Shown here: piece by piece, positions 1 to 7,089 of the stretch | Layout: each line of letters begins with the position of its first letter | How positions within the stretch are numbered: position 1 is the stretch's first letter | Assembly (NCBI GenBank): GCA_025201865.1 | Contig: MU603316.1 | Location: 1 to 10,547, forward strand | Reading direction: 5' to 3' | DNA from: Ramicandelaber brevisporus | Lineage: Eukaryota > Kickxellomycota > Ramicandelaberales > Ramicandelaberaceae | DNA: 10,547 bases | Made by a program: the position numbers and the translations under genes | The notes under the pieces: model-generated | The model's database searches: none | The model's input: only the letters and a program-made list of their open reading frames with translations | What the model was told of the DNA's origin: nothing

Positions 1-599
1 GAGAGTAACTGAAGTGGCTCGACATTGGCTGTATGCAGGCAAATAGACTCGTCACTCACCAGCATGACACTCTCGGTCGGCGCTGCAGCCTTGGCAACTG
101 CATCAGCGTATTTCATCCAGCCATCAGCGGCTTTTCCTGCTCCAGCATCTGGGTGGCACACCCACCAATCCATCATCTCCATCCATTGTGCTGATGGAAC
201 ATCTCGTACTGCTGTGATCCATTCACCATCAGCCACTGCTCTACGCAATGACTTGTGACAAGCCCTGCAACGAACATCTTCTACACCACGGAGTAATTCT
301 GCAGACAGCGGCTGTCGCGTATCCTGCAAGTCAGCTAAACTTGATATAAAGCTTCTCTCTCGATTGGCAATGCGAATTGACAGCGTTGATGGTGATACAG
401 TACTGATGGAAATGTCATTCCTAGTCACAGGCTTTGCGAGTGGGATATCGATGCTCTCGTTGTTGATCGTAACGCGCAGAGTGGTTGGTGAAGCTAGTCG
501 TACACTTGGCTGGGTTGTAGCTGAGGCTGCTGAATCGTACTCGACCAGTATGCTAAGTACGCCGATATGAGCCAGCAGTTCAAGGTGTGCTCTGATCAT
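1..599 (-). CDS. UBE3D: UBE3D/Ipa1-like protein, N-terminal part (cut by the window edge)
   Basis: The minus strand is open from an ATG at 599-597 to the window edge, 199 codons without a stop. The first upstream in-frame codon that ends the frame is a TGA at 650-648, with no other ATG between, so the start is well fixed. Residues 4-20 (AHLELLAHIGVLSILVE) resemble the opening strand of human UBE3D. A CRAC cysteine pair lies at 111-114, followed by VPSAQW at 134-139 and WWVCHPD at 145-151. This matches the recalled human block of LPSENW followed by WCCHPD. Residues 177-187 also fit the human segment after it. UBE3D and yeast Ipa1 form the HECT_2 family; the human protein is reported to bind E2 enzymes, and both are linked to the mRNA 3'-end nuclease (CPSF73/Ysh1). 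The C-terminal half lies outside the window. A GTGAGT at 62-57 resembles a splice donor, but homology appears to continue through it. Head-to-head with the ZW10 gene. Confidence 0.75.
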   Translation of the reverse strand, partial: MIRAHLELLAHIGVLSILVEYDSAASATTQPSVRLASPTTLRVTINNESIDIPLAKPVTRNDISISTVSPSTLSIRIANRERSFISSLADLQDTRQPLSAELLRGVEDVRCRACHKSLRRAVADGEWITAVRDVPSAQWMEMMDWWVCHPDAGAGKAADGWMKYADAVAKAAAPTESVMLVSDESICLHTANVEPLQLL

Positions 600-737
600 T
601 GACCTCGCTTTTGACTTTCTGTTTTTTTTTGTCTCGACTTTTTTCTTTCAGGTAGAAGAATCAACAACAAACAAACAAACAAACAAACACTTACACTTAC
701 ACTTACACTTACAAACATACATACGAAGCTTTCAACG
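600..737. promoter_or_regulatory. Head-to-head promoter and leaders, UBE3D-like / ZW10
   Basis: Only 138 bases separate two divergent start codons, so both promoters and both leaders must share or overlap this space and the neighbouring coding sequence. The UBE3D-side leader is A/purine-rich on its sense strand. The ZW10-side leader is C/A-rich and has no ATG from 569 up to the start at 738. A pyrimidine run ending in CAG at 641-651 resembles a splice acceptor, so a small leader intron for ZW10 is possible but unproven. No TATA box stands out. Confidence 0.55.
669..712 (+). repeat. Adjacent microsatellites (AAAC)5 and (ACTTAC)4
   Basis: Five perfect AAAC units (669-688) are followed directly by four perfect ACTTAC units (689-712). 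They end 25 bases before the ZW10 start codon and probably lie in its 5' leader. On the sense strand the tract contains no G, so it would be unstructured RNA, which suits scanning ribosomes. Repeat counts are read directly; the leader role is inferred. Confidence 0.9.
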
Positions 738-3491
738 ATGTCGGCAATCGAGGACCTTCGCAAGCAGTGTAATGAGACAAAGGCGCTGCTCTATCAAGCG
801 ATCTCCAGCCAGTTTAGAGACTACCACAGTGCACACAAGTTTAGCCGTGATATTCGCCCTCAAGTTGCACGGCTGATTCAGCAACTTGACGAGCTGACAG
901 GTGTTCGGCAACGCAAACAGCATCAGCATCAACAACAGAATCAGCATCAACAGCAGTCAACAGTGGATGCTCAAGACGATTTGACTCGGCTGGAAAGTCT
1001 TGTTGGTGTGCTGGACTTACTGTCCAAAGTTCACTTTCAATTACAAGATGTGGAGAGGCAGCTACAAACAACTGGTGACTTTATACTGGCTACAACGTCT
1101 ATCAGAGAGATGGACAGAATGCTCAAACAGCTATCCGAGCCATCAAACACTAGCCAGCCTACATCCACTGCTGAGATGGCTGTTGACGAGTTCGATGATG
1201 ACATGATGGATGTCGATGAGCAACTACTTGGTCAAAAAGGCAGTGCTGATAACAGTGAGTCGGTGATTGACCCACAGATTCTCTCATTGCTCTCCAATGA
1301 GATATCTGACCGTAAAGCACATTTGCTGGCGCACTTCAACAGTGTATCCACTTCATTGTACAAGGTTACTCACTATGAGCAGCGTCAAATTTCATGCAGT
1401 GTTCAGCACTTTGTGGCCACATCGCTTGGCGTGGCGTTCTATGACTCTCCAACTACATTTAGTGAACTCGTCACATGCTACGCACTGCTGGATATATTGC
1501 CACAAAAGACTGCAGAGCTGGCACAGATGCTGTATCAGAATATTGTTGAAAGAGTAATAATGAAGCCAGATGTGTGGGCAGCTGGCGAATGTTCAGTTGT
1601 AAAGGGCAAAATGGCTACAACCTTAACTATCAGCACAGCTAAATCTGGCCCAATCGACAAGTCTCCGTCATCATCATCATCAACAGCAACAACAACAGCA
1701 CAAACTGATCCACACTTGGCAGCATTGGAGCACGTAGCCAAAATTTCAGAATTCATTCATCACTCATTTATTAGAACAGCCACAACATCAGCTGATGGTG
1801 ATGATTTCGGTACATCCGAGTTGCTGAACAAGGACGACGATATCACAGTGGACGGTATTGGTGGCGGTATGGCGCGCGATGCGAACACAGTCAACGGCGA
1901 CTCTGAAGATGCTGGCCAGCAGTTTGCGTCGTTGTTTGCTCAGGAATTTGGGTCTCATCTCTATGATGGATTGTCAAGGTACATTCTTCCAAAGCTTGTG
2001 CCGGAGGATGTCTCTAAGGTATCACCATTTGCTTCGTCTACGACTGGCCGTGCCATTCTGGATCTTGAGACATCGTTGCGTGCATATGGTGCCGTGGAAG
2101 CTGTCAAGAAGGATGGTGCATTTGTTCCTGGGCCACTTGGTGTGTTTGTGCATTCCATTCGTTCGCACTTTGCACGCAAGCGACGTGATACTGTGCTGGC
2201 ACTGGCTGCAGCTACTATAACAAGCGATGACACTAACATTGCTCAAGTGAGTAGTGCAACTGAGCGTAGCAATCTGGCAGCAGCAGCCGTGGCATCTGGT
2301 TCAAATGGCAAGGATGGATTTGGCAAACCAGGTGCACAGAGCGGTGGTGGTGGTGGTGGTGGTGGTGGTGGAAGTAAAGAAGGCGTGTTTGGAGGCAAGG
2401 GCTCTGGTGGAGGCGGTGGCGGGAGAGATGACTTGTTTGGCGATGCAGGTGGGTTTGGTGAGAATGAGAATCCGCTGCTGTTGCCAATCATGCACGTTAC
2501 AGCTCAGGCACAGATTGTGGTTGAACTTGGATATCAAACACTTGAAGAACGTCGTTCTTATCAGCCTCAGCAATCTTCAACATCGGCCAAAGCCGAAGCG
2601 GAAGCGGAAGCTGAACAGATCGAAAGATATTTGCTTACGAGAGACATCTTCTCATTGTTCAGGTTGATGCTCCCAGCTGCGCGGCCTGATGCAATGACTG
2701 GAGTATCGTTTAGAGACTCTCTGTTAACGTACAACGACTCCCGGTACATGGTATATCATTTGACAACACTGGCTGCAGCAAACAACTTGCTTCCAGCTGA
2801 CGCTGCTTCAACCAATGGCAGCAGCAACAGCAGTACTCGTAAGGCAACGAGCGGTGTTCTGCAAAAGATGGCTACATTTGCTGATATAATTACTCCAATG
2901 CGCGCTCTTGGTGATAAGGCTTTGTTGGCCGGAATGCACCATGCTCGTTCTTCACTGCAAAAGCAAGCCATCGATGCACGGTCTGCATACATTCACGAGC
3001 CACTTCGTCTCAAGCCAGGTGCATCGCCACATTCTGATGAAGACTCTGATTACGATGATGTCATCTCTGTTAAGTCAACAGTGTCATCTGGCCACGGTAT
3101 TGCTGTGATGGGATTGGCATCGCCATATTTGAACGGTCCGATCCGTCGACTGCGGGAACTGGCTGCAGTATCGCGCAAGATTCTGAGTCGTCGAATGCAT
3201 TTTGCTGCACTTGGATTGTTGACGGATGTGGTGATTGAAACTGTGATTGATGCTGCAAAGGAAATGGCTGAGGGCATCGAGCTGGAGACTGATAAATACA
3301 GCGAGAGTGAGTTGATGTTCCACGTTGCATTCTTTGTAAATGATTGTGCGAGAGCATTGACAAATTGCTTTGAATGGGAAACTCGCAGCGGTGCACAAAG
3401 AACTGTCGAATACGTGTCTCCAGAAATGTTCAGCAAGAAATGGGCTGCGTTACAATCACTCACGAAGGATCTAGACAGTCGATGCCATTAG
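738..3491 (+). CDS. ZW10: ZW10-family protein (Golgi-ER tether / kinetochore)
   Basis: 917 residues from the first in-frame ATG after the C/A-rich leader; human ZW10, from memory, is about 780. ZW10 is the Dsl1-like subunit of the ER tether that receives Golgi-derived COPI vesicles. In animals it also sits in the Rod-Zwilch-ZW10 complex at kinetochores. The N terminus (1-55 and about 80-130) is helical and coiled-coil-like. Conserved blocks, compared with recalled human ZW10, are IRSHFARK (about 474-481; human INSHFANK), DIFSLF near 635 (human NIFHLF), MVYHLTTLA near 671 (human MYIAHHLLTLG) and TFADIITPMRALG near 713 (human TFVDLVPGFRRLG). A C-terminal helical block (about 804-860) also fits. 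The extra length comes from low-complexity insertions: Q/H-rich 58-75, acidic 148-160, Ser/Thr-rich near 312-325, Gly-rich 535-570 and an Ala-Glu repeat near 616-624. The gene is single-exon and codon use is ordinary. Whether it works at kinetochores cannot be told here, since Rod and Zwilch are not in view. Confidence 0.85.
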   Translation: MSAIEDLRKQCNETKALLYQAISSQFRDYHSAHKFSRDIRPQVARLIQQLDELTGVRQRKQHQHQQQNQHQQQSTVDAQDDLTRLESLVGVLDLLSKVHFQLQDVERQLQTTGDFILATTSIREMDRMLKQLSEPSNTSQPTSTAEMAVDEFDDDMMDVDEQLLGQKGSADNSESVIDPQILSLLSNEISDRKAHLLAHFNSVSTSLYKVTHYEQRQISCSVQHFVATSLGVAFYDSPTTFSELVTCYALLDILPQKTAELAQMLYQNIVERVIMKPDVWAAGECSVVKGKMATTLTISTAKSGPIDKSPSSSSSTATTTAQTDPHLAALEHVAKISEFIHHSFIRTATTSADGDDFGTSELLNKDDDITVDGIGGGMARDANTVNGDSEDAGQQFASLFAQEFGSHLYDGLSRYILPKLVPEDVSKVSPFASSTTGRAILDLETSLRAYGAVEAVKKDGAFVPGPLGVFVHSIRSHFARKRRDTVLALAAATITSDDTNIAQVSSATERSNLAAAAVASGSNGKDGFGKPGAQSGGGGGGGGGGSKEGVFGGKGSGGGGGGRDDLFGDAGGFGENENPLLLPIMHVTAQAQIVVELGYQTLEERRSYQPQQSSTSAKAEAEAEAEQIERYLLTRDIFSLFRLMLPAARPDAMTGVSFRDSLLTYNDSRYMVYHLTTLAAANNLLPADAASTNGSSNSSTRKATSGVLQKMATFADIITPMRALGDKALLAGMHHARSSLQKQAIDARSAYIHEPLRLKPGASPHSDEDSDYDDVISVKSTVSSGHGIAVMGLASPYLNGPIRRLRELAAVSRKILSRRMHFAALGLLTDVVIETVIDAAKEMAEGIELETDKYSESELMFHVAFFVNDCARALTNCFEWETRSGAQRTVEYVSPEMFSKKWAALQSLTKDLDSRCH
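2343..2372 (+). repeat. GGT codon repeat encoding ten glycines in ZW10
   Basis: Nine GGT codons plus one GGA encode Gly 536-545 of the ZW10 protein. A second, impure glycine run (GSGGGGGG) follows about 15 residues later. The pure codon repetition points to replication slippage rather than selection for a particular sequence. The stretch falls between two conserved ZW10 blocks and is probably a flexible linker. Similar tracts elsewhere in the gene are CAG/CAT/CAA (about 918-958) and GCN-GAA (about 2590-2615). Confidence 0.9.
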
Positions 3492-3629
3492 TATAACCAA
3501 GTAAAAACAAAATTTGAGTTTAATTATAATCTGTACGATAATGAGAAAACAAGAATAACTAAAAAGGACAAAGAAAATGTGAGGATGTGAGAGTTAAGAG
3601 TTAAGGGTTAAGAGTCAAAGAAAGAAGGA
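3492..3629. other. Convergent 3' ends of ZW10 and the protease-like gene
   Basis: This A/T-rich spacer lies between two stop codons facing each other. No canonical AATAAA is visible on either strand. On the plus side, TTTAATTATAATC at about 3520-3532 could serve as a degenerate processing signal for ZW10. The two transcripts may overlap. The spacer also holds the heptamer repeat listed separately. Confidence 0.6.
3591..3618. repeat. Four heptamers of GAGTTAA type
   Basis: Four consecutive 7-base units: GAGTTAA, GAGTTAA, GGGTTAA, GAGTCAA. On the minus strand they lie in the likely 3' UTR of the protease-like gene, starting 12 bases after its stop. The array is short and imperfect. Its unit differs from the common fungal telomere repeat TTAGGG, so it is most simply a local tandem duplication. 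Confidence 0.8.
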
Positions 3630-5234
3630 TTACTGAGGGGATGTAGCAGGGTGTGTCGATGCGTTTGGTGGGACCGGCGTGCTTGGAGTTGGCAGCAGAC
3701 TGTCTTGCTCATGCGCCAAGTCTGTAGTCAGCTGCGGTGGCAAGAGGTTTGGTGCACCTGCAACACCAGTGGCCACAGCGATGCCTGGTTGTTCTGGTGC
3801 ACCGGCTGTGCCATAGAACTGAGCGGTTTGCAAAATACCTGGATGCACTTGCTCAGTAGTTGCAAAGTATCCACTGGCCGCGCCTTCTGGAGTGTAGCCA
3901 GGGTACGGTGGTGCACTGGTAATCGGCAGCTGAGCATAACCAGGAGACACATATCCAGCATTGGGGTAATACACATTTGGAGACGTCGAAGTTACTCCAG
4001 ATACGTCAACGAAGCTGGTTTCTGGATATCCACCCAATGTCTTGTACTCTGGCTGCGATGGATCGACATAAATGACTGGGTATCCACTGGTGGCAGCGTT
4101 AGCAGCAGCAGCCGCGGCGGCAGCAACCTGAGCGTTCTCATGAGCCAAATGCACAGCCTGTGCGGCAACAAACTCGGCATCATCGGCGCGCTTCTGGGCA
4201 TCGGCAGCCTTCCTGCGGCTCGAGCGCGTCTTCCACCACGCGAAACCTGCAATGAGGAACAGAGCAGCAGCACTACCAACAGCAATGCCGACGATTGCAC
4301 CAACTGACATTCCGCTGCCACTGTCAGCCGTTTCACCATCGAGTGGATTAGCACCACCTACTGGAGCCATCAATGACTTGATACCGGTAAACCCACTGAT
4401 GAAGTCTTTGTAGTAAGCTGGGCGACTCCAGTAATCAAACTGCTGTCCAACGCTGCAAATTTTACCACCAGCCGAAAACGAGAAGCTGTACAATCCAACC
4501 AGTGTGTAGCTCTTTGCTTCCTTGAGCAGCAAAGCACCACCAATGTCATTATCACAGGCACCAACACCATTGATAGCACTCGTGCAAACAGTCATAAAGT
4601 TACGGTCCTTGTATGACGCAACGTTACCAGACTTTGTTCTGCAGGTATCATCCGACGCAATCTGCACACTTGCCTTTTGCAAAGTCTGCGAGACTGGCAC
4701 CTTGGAATTAGCCACCGTGGCACCCCAAGACACGGCCACTACACTCTGTGCATCGGTCAGGCTCGCGGTTGTGAACTGCACCGGCACAATGTTTGTGTTC
4801 CAAGTAAAGCTGCCGTCGATTTCCAACACAGCCATATCATTTGCGAGCACAGTCTTGACCAAATCTCCAGGTGCAGTTCGTGCGGACTTGACTTTGAACG
4901 AAGTTGGGGATACCAGGTTGTTTCCACCGCAGCTAACCTTGATGTTTTCAAGCGGGTCGAGCTTTTTGGTGTAGAAGTTGTAGAAGCATTGGGCGTTTGT
5001 GATAATGTGCTTGTTGCCAATGATGGCACCTCCGCAAAGCTTCTGGGCCGGGTCGCCGTTGGCATCAGTGGTGTTGATGAAGATGGAGGTTATAAAGGGG
5101 AACTCGGATGCGTCTGCATTGCTGCCGCCAGCAAAGCGTGGAGTGATATTCAAGTGGCTGTCAGCAGCAGCTGTGCCGAGGAAAGCCACCGCTGCCACTG
5201 CAGCTGCGGCTGTAGTTGTCGTCGACAGCTTCAT
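3630..5234 (-). CDS. Membrane-anchored trypsin-fold protein, catalytically dead
   Basis: 534 residues from the only in-frame ATG; the frame runs 120 codons further upstream without another ATG and encodes low-complexity sequence. Residues 1-23 are a signal peptide (MKLS, then Ala-rich). Residues 33-285 have the S1 trypsin fold. RFAGG (33-37) matches the RIVGG activation site, CGGAIIG (67-73) the first disulfide loop, and NDMAVL (132-137) the Asp loop. The catalytic His is Gln82 (NAQC, where trypsins have AAHC), and the catalytic Ser is Ile231 (NDIGGAL, where trypsins have GDSGGPL). Asp133 is kept. The expected S1-pocket Asp position is Gly225 and the oxyanion Gly is Asn229. It should therefore bind rather than cut. 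A membrane segment (about 310-334) is followed by KTRSSRRK. The roughly 195-residue tail has an Ala-rich helical part, then a Tyr/Pro-rich part with YKTL (397-400) and EQDSLL (509-514), both endocytosis-like motifs. This is a type I surface protein; its ligand is unknown. Convergent with ZW10, divergent from the isomerase gene. Confidence 0.85.
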   Translation of the reverse strand: MKLSTTTTAAAAVAAVAFLGTAAADSHLNITPRFAGGSNADASEFPFITSIFINTTDANGDPAQKLCGGAIIGNKHIITNAQCFYNFYTKKLDPLENIKVSCGGNNLVSPTSFKVKSARTAPGDLVKTVLANDMAVLEIDGSFTWNTNIVPVQFTTASLTDAQSVVAVSWGATVANSKVPVSQTLQKASVQIASDDTCRTKSGNVASYKDRNFMTVCTSAINGVGACDNDIGGALLLKEAKSYTLVGLYSFSFSAGGKICSVGQQFDYWSRPAYYKDFISGFTGIKSLMAPVGGANPLDGETADSGSGMSVGAIVGIAVGSAAALFLIAGFAWWKTRSSRRKAADAQKRADDAEFVAAQAVHLAHENAQVAAAAAAAANAATSGYPVIYVDPSQPEYKTLGGYPETSFVDVSGVTSTSPNVYYPNAGYVSPGYAQLPITSAPPYPGYTPEGAASGYFATTEQVHPGILQTAQFYGTAGAPEQPGIAVATGVAGAPNLLPPQLTTDLAHEQDSLLPTPSTPVPPNASTHPATSPQ

Positions 5235-5390
5235 CGAGTTTACTAGTGCACAAACAAAGGGTACAAAGTGTTTGCGTGCACGACGACGATAGAAGAAGGA
5301 AAGACAAAAAGAAAACAAAAAGAAGTTGGTGTGTGCTCTGTACTTTGAAGTGGAATAAGAGGAACAACCAAAAGAGTGAAGTGTTAATAC

Positions 5391-5434
5391 TGCTGCTGTT
5401 GCTGCTGTTGCTGTTGCTGCTGCTGTTGTTGCTG
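5391..5434. repeat. CTG/TTG interrupted trinucleotide repeat
   Basis: About 44 bases of TGC and TGT units on the plus strand, which read as CAG/CAA units on the minus strand. It lies about 160-200 bases upstream of the pseudoprotease start, on the sense strand of its presumed leader. Interruptions by TGT break up any pure expandable CTG run. It could be read as a polyglutamine or polyalanine stretch if translated, but no recognisable protein surrounds it. Confidence 0.85.
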
Positions 5435-5795
5435 TGTATGCACCAGTTCGAGTGGTAGAGTTGCGAGCCACGCTTCGACTGTGGACGACAAGAGTGGAGC
5501 AATCGTGTTCGCAGGAGAGAAGATGTCGGAGAAAGATGTGAATGCTCGGGTAACTCAAAATCGAGAAAAAGTTTGTTGGCGTGAGCCAGAACACAGTTGT
5601 ATGGTCGCTGTTGTCGTAGCTTTTGTATCTGGAGGTGGTAGTGACAACAAGTTGAAGTCAAAAGAAAAAAGAAACAGTGAGTGCGAGAGTACAAACACAG
5701 CAAATGAAATGACGGTGGCTGCATGCACTTGCGCAGTATTCTGCCATCCCCATCAACATTTTCGGAGGATCAGTGTACTCGTGCACACAATTTTG

Positions 5796-5859
5796 ATGTG
5801 CGTGCGTGCGCGCGCGTGTTTGTGTTTGTGTGTGTGTGCTTGTGCGCATGTGCACACGC
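5796..5859. repeat. Alternating purine-pyrimidine tract (GT/GC)
   Basis: A run of GTGCGTGCGTGCGCGCGCGTGT type followed by GTGTGTGT and GTGCGCATGTGCACACG, broken by only a few T-T steps. Such alternation, with CG/GC dinucleotides at its core, is the classical Z-DNA-prone composition. It sits near the middle of the divergent promoter region. Any effect on transcription is inference. Confidence 0.8.
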
Positions 5860-6031
5860 AGTCTGGTGTAACATTCGAGTGTGATCATGACTGCCTTGCC
5901 TTGCCTGACAACAGCAGATGCAGATGCTCGTGCCCGAACAGAGTGCCGCCACCACCACCACTGACACCATGACTAAACTCGCCTTGTTATGTAAACAAAG
6001 TGCAGCTGATCCAACTTCGCTTCGACCGCAT

Positions 6032-6037
6032 CACGTG
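6032..6037. promoter_or_regulatory. CACGTG E-box upstream of the isomerase gene
   Basis: A perfect palindromic CACGTG, with context TCACGTGG, lies about 225 bases before the isomerase start. This is the core site for bHLH factors such as Cbf1 and Pho4 in yeast. A single six-base site is expected by chance about once per 4 kb, so function is only a possibility. Confidence 0.3.
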
Positions 6038-6144
6038 GATGTGTTTGCATCCAAAAAGTTTCAAATGAAAATCAAGTGGCTGGCTTCGGTGATAATAGAG
6101 CTGCCGAGTTGTTTGCGTTTGCGCCTTGCGTCCGCCTTCCAGCG

Positions 6145-6190
6145 ATAACAACAGCAACAGCAACACCAGCAACACCACCAGCAACAACTC
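6145..6190 (+). repeat. CAA/CAG/CAC-rich leader of the isomerase gene
   Basis: A run of CAACAG, CAACAC and CACCAG units on the sense strand, ending about 72 bases before the isomerase ATG. It is almost free of T and poor in G, so it should form little RNA structure. The region from 6068 to 6261 has no ATG. It therefore looks like 5' untranslated leader rather than an N-terminal extension. An upstream reading in the same frame would have to start at a GTG. Confidence 0.75.
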
Positions 6191-6261
6191 CGTCTTCAAA
6201 CCACCATATACAGCTTCAGCAACACAACCGTGAAGCGTCATCTCGCAAGATCTCATCTCAT

Positions 6262-7089
6262 ATGTCTGCCGTGTACAAGTTCCCCAACGAATCCGAGCCA
6301 CTGCTCACCCTGACGTTCATCGAGGCGGGCAGTGACGCTGCCGCCGTCCCATCGGAGGCAGCTGACATTGCATCTGCCGTGTCCACTCTCGCCCCAAAGC
6401 TCAACCTGTTCCTGCTCTCGATGCACCGCCTGAAGGACAACTCCTTCTCTCGTTTCTTCTGCCAAACCATCATCAGCGCACTCGACAAGGTTGAGCAGTT
6501 GCTCTCCGAGCGCGAGATTGACGAGAACGCCGCGCTCATCACCACTGGCATCAGCAAGTTTTACTCAAACGGTCTTGACTTGAACGAGTTCGGCTTCATT
6601 GAGGAGCTGCTGATGGACAACTACATGCCGATGCTCGCCAAGTTGATCACGTTCCGCATCCCAACCATTGCCGCCATCAACGGACATGCATTTGCTGGTG
6701 GATGCATGTTTGCCTTTGCTCACGATTACCGAGTAATGCGCAGCGACGTCGGCTACATTTGCATGAACGAGATTGAACTGCGCGCACCGCTGACTCCGGG
6801 TATGCTCGAAGTTATTCGCTGCAAAGTGCCGGATCCAAACCTGTTCCGCGAGATCATCCTGCAAGGCGTGAGAATCAAGGGCGAGGATGCGCTCAAGCAC
6901 GGCATTGTGGACTACTGCGTGAAAGGCGACGAGGTCATGAAAACGGCGATTACGCTGGCCGGAAAGAAGGGCGTGAAGGCGCCACGTAACTTGACGTATT
7001 TGCGTCTGAAGCGTGAAATGTACGTGGATGCATACAATAAGCTCATGTCGCGCGACCTCGGTTTTGTCTCACCCAATGCAAAGCTTTAA
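6262..7089 (+). CDS. ECI1: Peroxisomal enoyl-CoA delta-isomerase (crotonase family)
   Basis: 275 residues from the first in-frame ATG (context CATATGTCT). It probably moves cis/trans-3 double bonds of acyl-CoAs to trans-2, so that unsaturated fatty acids can enter beta-oxidation. FYSNGLDL (100-107) is the first oxyanion loop, and INGHAFAGGCM (139-149) the second. CMNEIEL (167-173) places Glu170 where monofunctional isomerases such as ECI1 carry the single catalytic Glu. GIVD (214-217) is a further family motif. The C terminus is AKL (273-275), a canonical type 1 peroxisomal signal, which supports the peroxisome rather than the mitochondrion. Plant ECI proteins, as recalled, share the SNG.DL, NGH and MS/NE pattern. 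Unusual is an extra 20-30 residues (about 21-45, Ala/Ser-rich) near the N terminus, before FLLSMH. By eye its codons end in C more often than in neighbouring genes, which may mean high expression. A hydratase role is less likely because the second catalytic Glu is not evident. Confidence 0.85.
   Translation: MSAVYKFPNESEPLLTLTFIEAGSDAAAVPSEAADIASAVSTLAPKLNLFLLSMHRLKDNSFSRFFCQTIISALDKVEQLLSEREIDENAALITTGISKFYSNGLDLNEFGFIEELLMDNYMPMLAKLITFRIPTIAAINGHAFAGGCMFAFAHDYRVMRSDVGYICMNEIELRAPLTPGMLEVIRCKVPDPNLFREIILQGVRIKGEDALKHGIVDYCVKGDEVMKTAITLAGKKGVKAPRNLTYLRLKREMYVDAYNKLMSRDLGFVSPNAKL

Larger units (their letters stand above)
5235..6261. promoter_or_regulatory. Divergent promoter region, pseudoprotease / isomerase
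   Basis: A 1027-base region without a convincing gene. The protease-side part (5235-5721) has no ATG on the minus strand, which fits a long leader or leader plus intron. The isomerase-side part is ATG-free on the plus strand only from 6068, suggesting a leader of under about 200 bases. It holds a CTG/TTG repeat (5391-5434), a GT/GC alternating tract (5796-5859), a CACGTG box (6032-6037) and a CAA/CAG-rich leader (6145-6190). A minus-strand frame from 5724 to 5161 begins with ATG but is compositionally biased and has no recognised family. I see no transposon or RNA gene. Confidence 0.6.

Noticed and set aside
57-62. Splice-donor-like GTGAGT on the minus strand in the UBE3D-like gene
   Set aside because: The frame stays open to the window edge and the residues across the site still resemble the family, so an intron is not needed. 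It cannot be excluded.
25-570. Plus-strand frames of 77 and 68 codons
   Set aside because: They are antisense to the UBE3D-like reading frame, which has family motifs and a well-placed ATG; the first one lacks an ATG start.
2243-2573. Minus-strand polyproline and polyhistidine frames
   Set aside because: These are mirror readings of the glycine repeat in the ZW10 gene; no independent support.
3591-3618. Telomere-like or CRISPR-like array
   Set aside because: It has only four 7-base units with no spacers, and the unit GAGTTAA is not a telomere repeat; it is a simple tandem duplication between two ordinary genes.
5235-5594. 120-residue N-terminal extension of the pseudoprotease
   Set aside because: There is no ATG in the extension (it would begin at GTG), it is low complexity, and a clear signal peptide starts at 5234.
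5161-5724. 187-codon minus-strand frame starting with ATG at 5724
   Set aside because: It is Ser/His/Leu/Phe-rich low-complexity sequence, overlaps the pseudoprotease start in another frame, and has no recognisable domain.
6076-6261. 62-residue N-terminal extension of the isomerase
   Set aside because: It would have to begin at a GTG. The first in-frame ATG is at 6262, the extension is Thr/Pro/Gln-rich from a CAA/CAG leader, and the crotonase homology starts after 6262.
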